Source: Glaciecola sp965660815
GTDB lineage: Bacteria; Pseudomonadota; Gammaproteobacteria; Enterobacterales; Alteromonadaceae
Length of the DNA: 64,000 nucleotides
NCBI GenBank assembly: GCA_965660815.1
Contig: CBFIBG010000013.1
Span: 44,885-108,884, forward strand
Direction: 5' to 3'
Below the pieces are notes generated by a model. The model did no database searches and was not told the origin of the DNA. It was given only the letters and a program-made list of their open reading frames with translations. Shown one piece after another: positions 63,948 through 64,000 of this stretch (position 1 is the stretch's first letter; the number at the start of each line of letters is the position of its first letter). The translations under genes and the position numbers were made by a program.

Positions 63948-64000
63948 AGTCTGGCGATGTGCTACTCTCACATGGGGAAACCCCACACTACCATCGCCGC
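63948..64000 (-). rRNA. rrf: 5S ribosomal RNA (3' part, runs off right edge)
   Basis: The minus strand reads GATGGTAGTGTGGGGTTTCC, then CCATGTGAGAGTAGC, the conserved 3' half of 5S rRNA. It ends with CGCCAGACT, the strand that pairs with the missing 5' end. It marks the end of an rRNA operon lying beyond base 64000. The 3' end is estimated to within 2 nt. Confidence 0.93.

Overview
The window is AT-rich DNA from a marine gammaproteobacterium of the Alteromonadales (Glaciecola/Paraglaciecola/Alteromonas-like). This rests on gene order and on protein-family resemblance recognised by eye. The clues are a DUF3450–TtpC–ExbB–ExbD–TonB–TPR cluster beside pstS–phoR–phoB, the mla–ibaG–murA block divergent from yrbG–kdsD–kdsC–lptCAB–rpoN–hpf–ptsN–rapZ–npr–mgtE, arcB next to gltBD, and pepA–holC–valS divergent from lptFG. 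Nearly everything is core chromosome. I see no prophage, insertion sequence, integron or CRISPR array.

Layout. 1–4118 (minus): a TonB2-type energy-transducing operon, with a TPR gene cut by the left edge. 4458–7526 (minus): phoB–phoR–pstS. A good PhoB box lies before phoB and a second lies before the TonB operon, so the two units may form one phosphate-starvation regulon. 8036–8871: a small membrane protein, then a decayed RelE-type toxin–antitoxin module enclosed by a 25-bp inverted repeat. 8978–12942: rdgC, a NarL-type two-component pair, RNase P RNA (minus) and a YeeN/YebC protein. 13120–17632: zapE, zapG, degQ and degS. 17653–22583 (minus): murA, ibaG and mlaBCDEF. 23103–32893 (plus): yrbG, Kdo synthesis, LPS transport, sigma-54 and the nitrogen PTS, mgtE. 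32972–41828: arcB (minus) and gltBD (plus). 42104–46657: an unknown lipoprotein, a DUF2726 membrane protein, mtnN, a CobD/CbiB-like protein, btuF and a rhodanese lipoprotein. 46654–52183: tyrS, a mepM-like endopeptidase, an SRPBCC protein, a hydroxyacid dehydrogenase, plsC and rraB. 52260–59455: valS, holC, pepA (minus), lptF and lptG (plus). 59500–64000: an RDD protein, tRNA-Leu(CAA), a secreted trypsin-like protease, DUF2797, a 67-residue protein, DUF3010 and, at the edge, the 3' half of a 5S rRNA.

Much of the window serves the cell envelope: lipid trafficking (Mla), Kdo and LPS export (KdsD, KdsC, LptC, LptA, LptB, LptF, LptG), peptidoglycan (MurA, MepM-like), quality control (DegQ, DegS) and division (ZapE, ZapG). 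The most notable anomaly is lptA. Its reading frame breaks at an A-run and the remaining 55 codons continue in the -1 frame, which is unexpected for a normally essential gene and probably an indel in the sequence. The most interesting regulatory signals are the PhoB box before the TonB operon, a perfect 13-bp inverted repeat between pepA and lptF, and a 28-bp near-palindrome before yrbG. I found no clearly novel multi-gene system. Product names rest on motif and family recognition by eye; no database search was run.
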